Source: Auanema rhodensis | Taxonomy: Eukaryota > Nematoda > Chromadorea > Rhabditida > Rhabditidae | Reading direction: 5' to 3' | Length of the DNA: 64,000 nt | Assembly (NCBI GenBank): GCA_964057225.1 | Contig: OZ059897.1 | Span: 248,001-312,000, forward strand | Shown: positions 63,878 through 64,000 of the stretch, piece by piece | Layout of the letters: every line of letters starts with the position of its first letter | Numbering within the stretch: the first letter of the stretch is position 1 | Translations under genes and position numbers: made by a program | The notes under the pieces: generated by a model | What the model saw: only the letters and a program-made list of their open reading frames with translations | Told to the model about the DNA's origin: nothing | The model's database searches: none

Positions 63878-64000
63878 TGTGTTATCAGATTTGCGCTAGC
63901 TTAAAAATGCACCGAGATATCAACTGATATAAGTTCACACTTATATCCTCGATTTTCACCCTGAAGGAATAATTTTTTCGTTGAATAACATTGTCCATCA
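63878..64000 (+). repeat. Partial satellite unit M183 at window end
   Basis: The first 123 bases of a unit, cut by the window edge. It has G at p90, A at p92 and ends on A at p123, so it is type B as far as it can be typed. The array therefore continues beyond the window on this side. Confidence 0.95.

Larger units (their letters stand above)
1..64000. repeat. 351-bp satellite DNA array, whole window
   Basis: The whole window is head-to-tail copies of one 351-bp unit. Starts follow 1, 352, 703, 1054 and so on at 351-bp spacing, shifting by one base only after five 350-bp units. Units differ from one another at a handful of positions, so the array is highly homogenised. No inverted unit, transposon, microsatellite tract or unique spacer interrupts it. 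Each unit has about 108 G+C of 351 and 12 CpG sites, more than the roughly 8 expected from base composition. No open reading frame exceeds about 45 codons in any frame. Satellites of this kind are known from centromeres and pericentric heterochromatin. That location here is inferred, because no flanking sequence is visible and the family is not one I recognise. Confidence 0.98.
47734..64000. repeat. Region IV of the array: A/B/C/D mixture, M137-M183
   Basis: No gene is present. The order from M137 is kA Cc C Cc B A B kA B C B D Cc B D Cc B A B C Cc A B C* D A A C B C Cc B C* D A B L C* C* B A B L C* D A and a partial B. M137-M140 all have C at p294. M143 and M155 are 350-bp units. M145 and M147 have A at p25. 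C* units (p159 G) occur only in this region, at M160, M169, M174, M175 and M180. Type D, absent from region III, returns here with the same linker as in region I. Confidence 0.85.

Noticed and set aside
1-64000. CRISPR array or other prokaryotic repeat system
   Set aside because: The repeat is 351 bp with no short repeat and unique-spacer pattern, and there are no adjacent cas-like genes or any genes at all.
1-64000. Transposon-derived array with terminal repeats
   Set aside because: No terminal inverted repeat pair, target-site duplication or transposase remnant is visible; the inverted repeats found lie inside or across units, not at the edges of any block.

Overview
This window is one uninterrupted array of tandem satellite DNA. 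I found no gene, RNA gene, mobile element or unique sequence in it. The repeat unit is 351 bp, about 31% G+C, all in the same orientation. Taking base 1 as unit position p1, there are 182 complete units (M1-M182) and a 123-bp partial unit (M183) cut by the window end. All units are 351 bp except five of 350 bp (M55, M65, M72, M143, M155). All six reading frames are closed in every unit, and no open stretch exceeds about 45 codons. Such an array points to eukaryotic constitutive heterochromatin, most plausibly centromeric or pericentromeric. Unit length, A/T-richness and lack of CpG depletion would suit an insect or other arthropod, but I do not recognise the family and the host is a guess.

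Units differ at a small set of recurring positions, which allows typing. A: p137 T, A-run through p138-144. B: p90 G, p92 A, p123 A, linker AAAAAAGG (p135-142). C: p137 T with GG at p141-142; Cc adds p155 C; Ct adds p221 T; C* has p159 G. D: p141-142 GA, p221 T. E: p85 A, p140 T, p310 A. F: p55 T, p283 T, p336 C. G: p90 G, p137 T, p141-142 GC, p155 C, p295 G. H: like B but p123 G, usually p221 T. K: p134 A (k marks p134 A in an A-type unit). L: like B but p90 A and p92 T. P: p112 T, p118 T, p173 C, p284 G, p299 C. Q: G at the T-run end near p164, p295 G. R: p161 C, p55 T. S: p122 A.

Layout. Region I (M1-M53, 1-18603) is dominated by B, D, E, F, G, K and Cc. Region II (M54-M86, 18604-30183) holds the more diverged P, Q, R, S and H units and three copies of a B-D-P-H-Q pentamer. 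Region III (M87-M136, 30184-47733) is built from A, B, C and L, including two copies of a 12-unit, 4212-bp block. Region IV (M137-M183, 47734-64000) mixes A, B, C, Cc, C* and D, with a duplicated trimer and a repeated B-C*-D-A block.

Mechanistically, the window looks like repeated unequal exchange or segmental duplication within an already homogenised satellite. Multi-unit blocks recur at whole-unit offsets, shared one-base deletions mark copies of common descent, and some units are chimaeras whose switch points lie between p85 and p142. Each unit also carries four inverted repeats, one spanning the unit junction. The base changes seen in the arms are not compensated, so I do not claim selection on those structures. 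I found no previously undescribed gene system. The notable content is the higher-order organisation. All identities were read by eye, not aligned.
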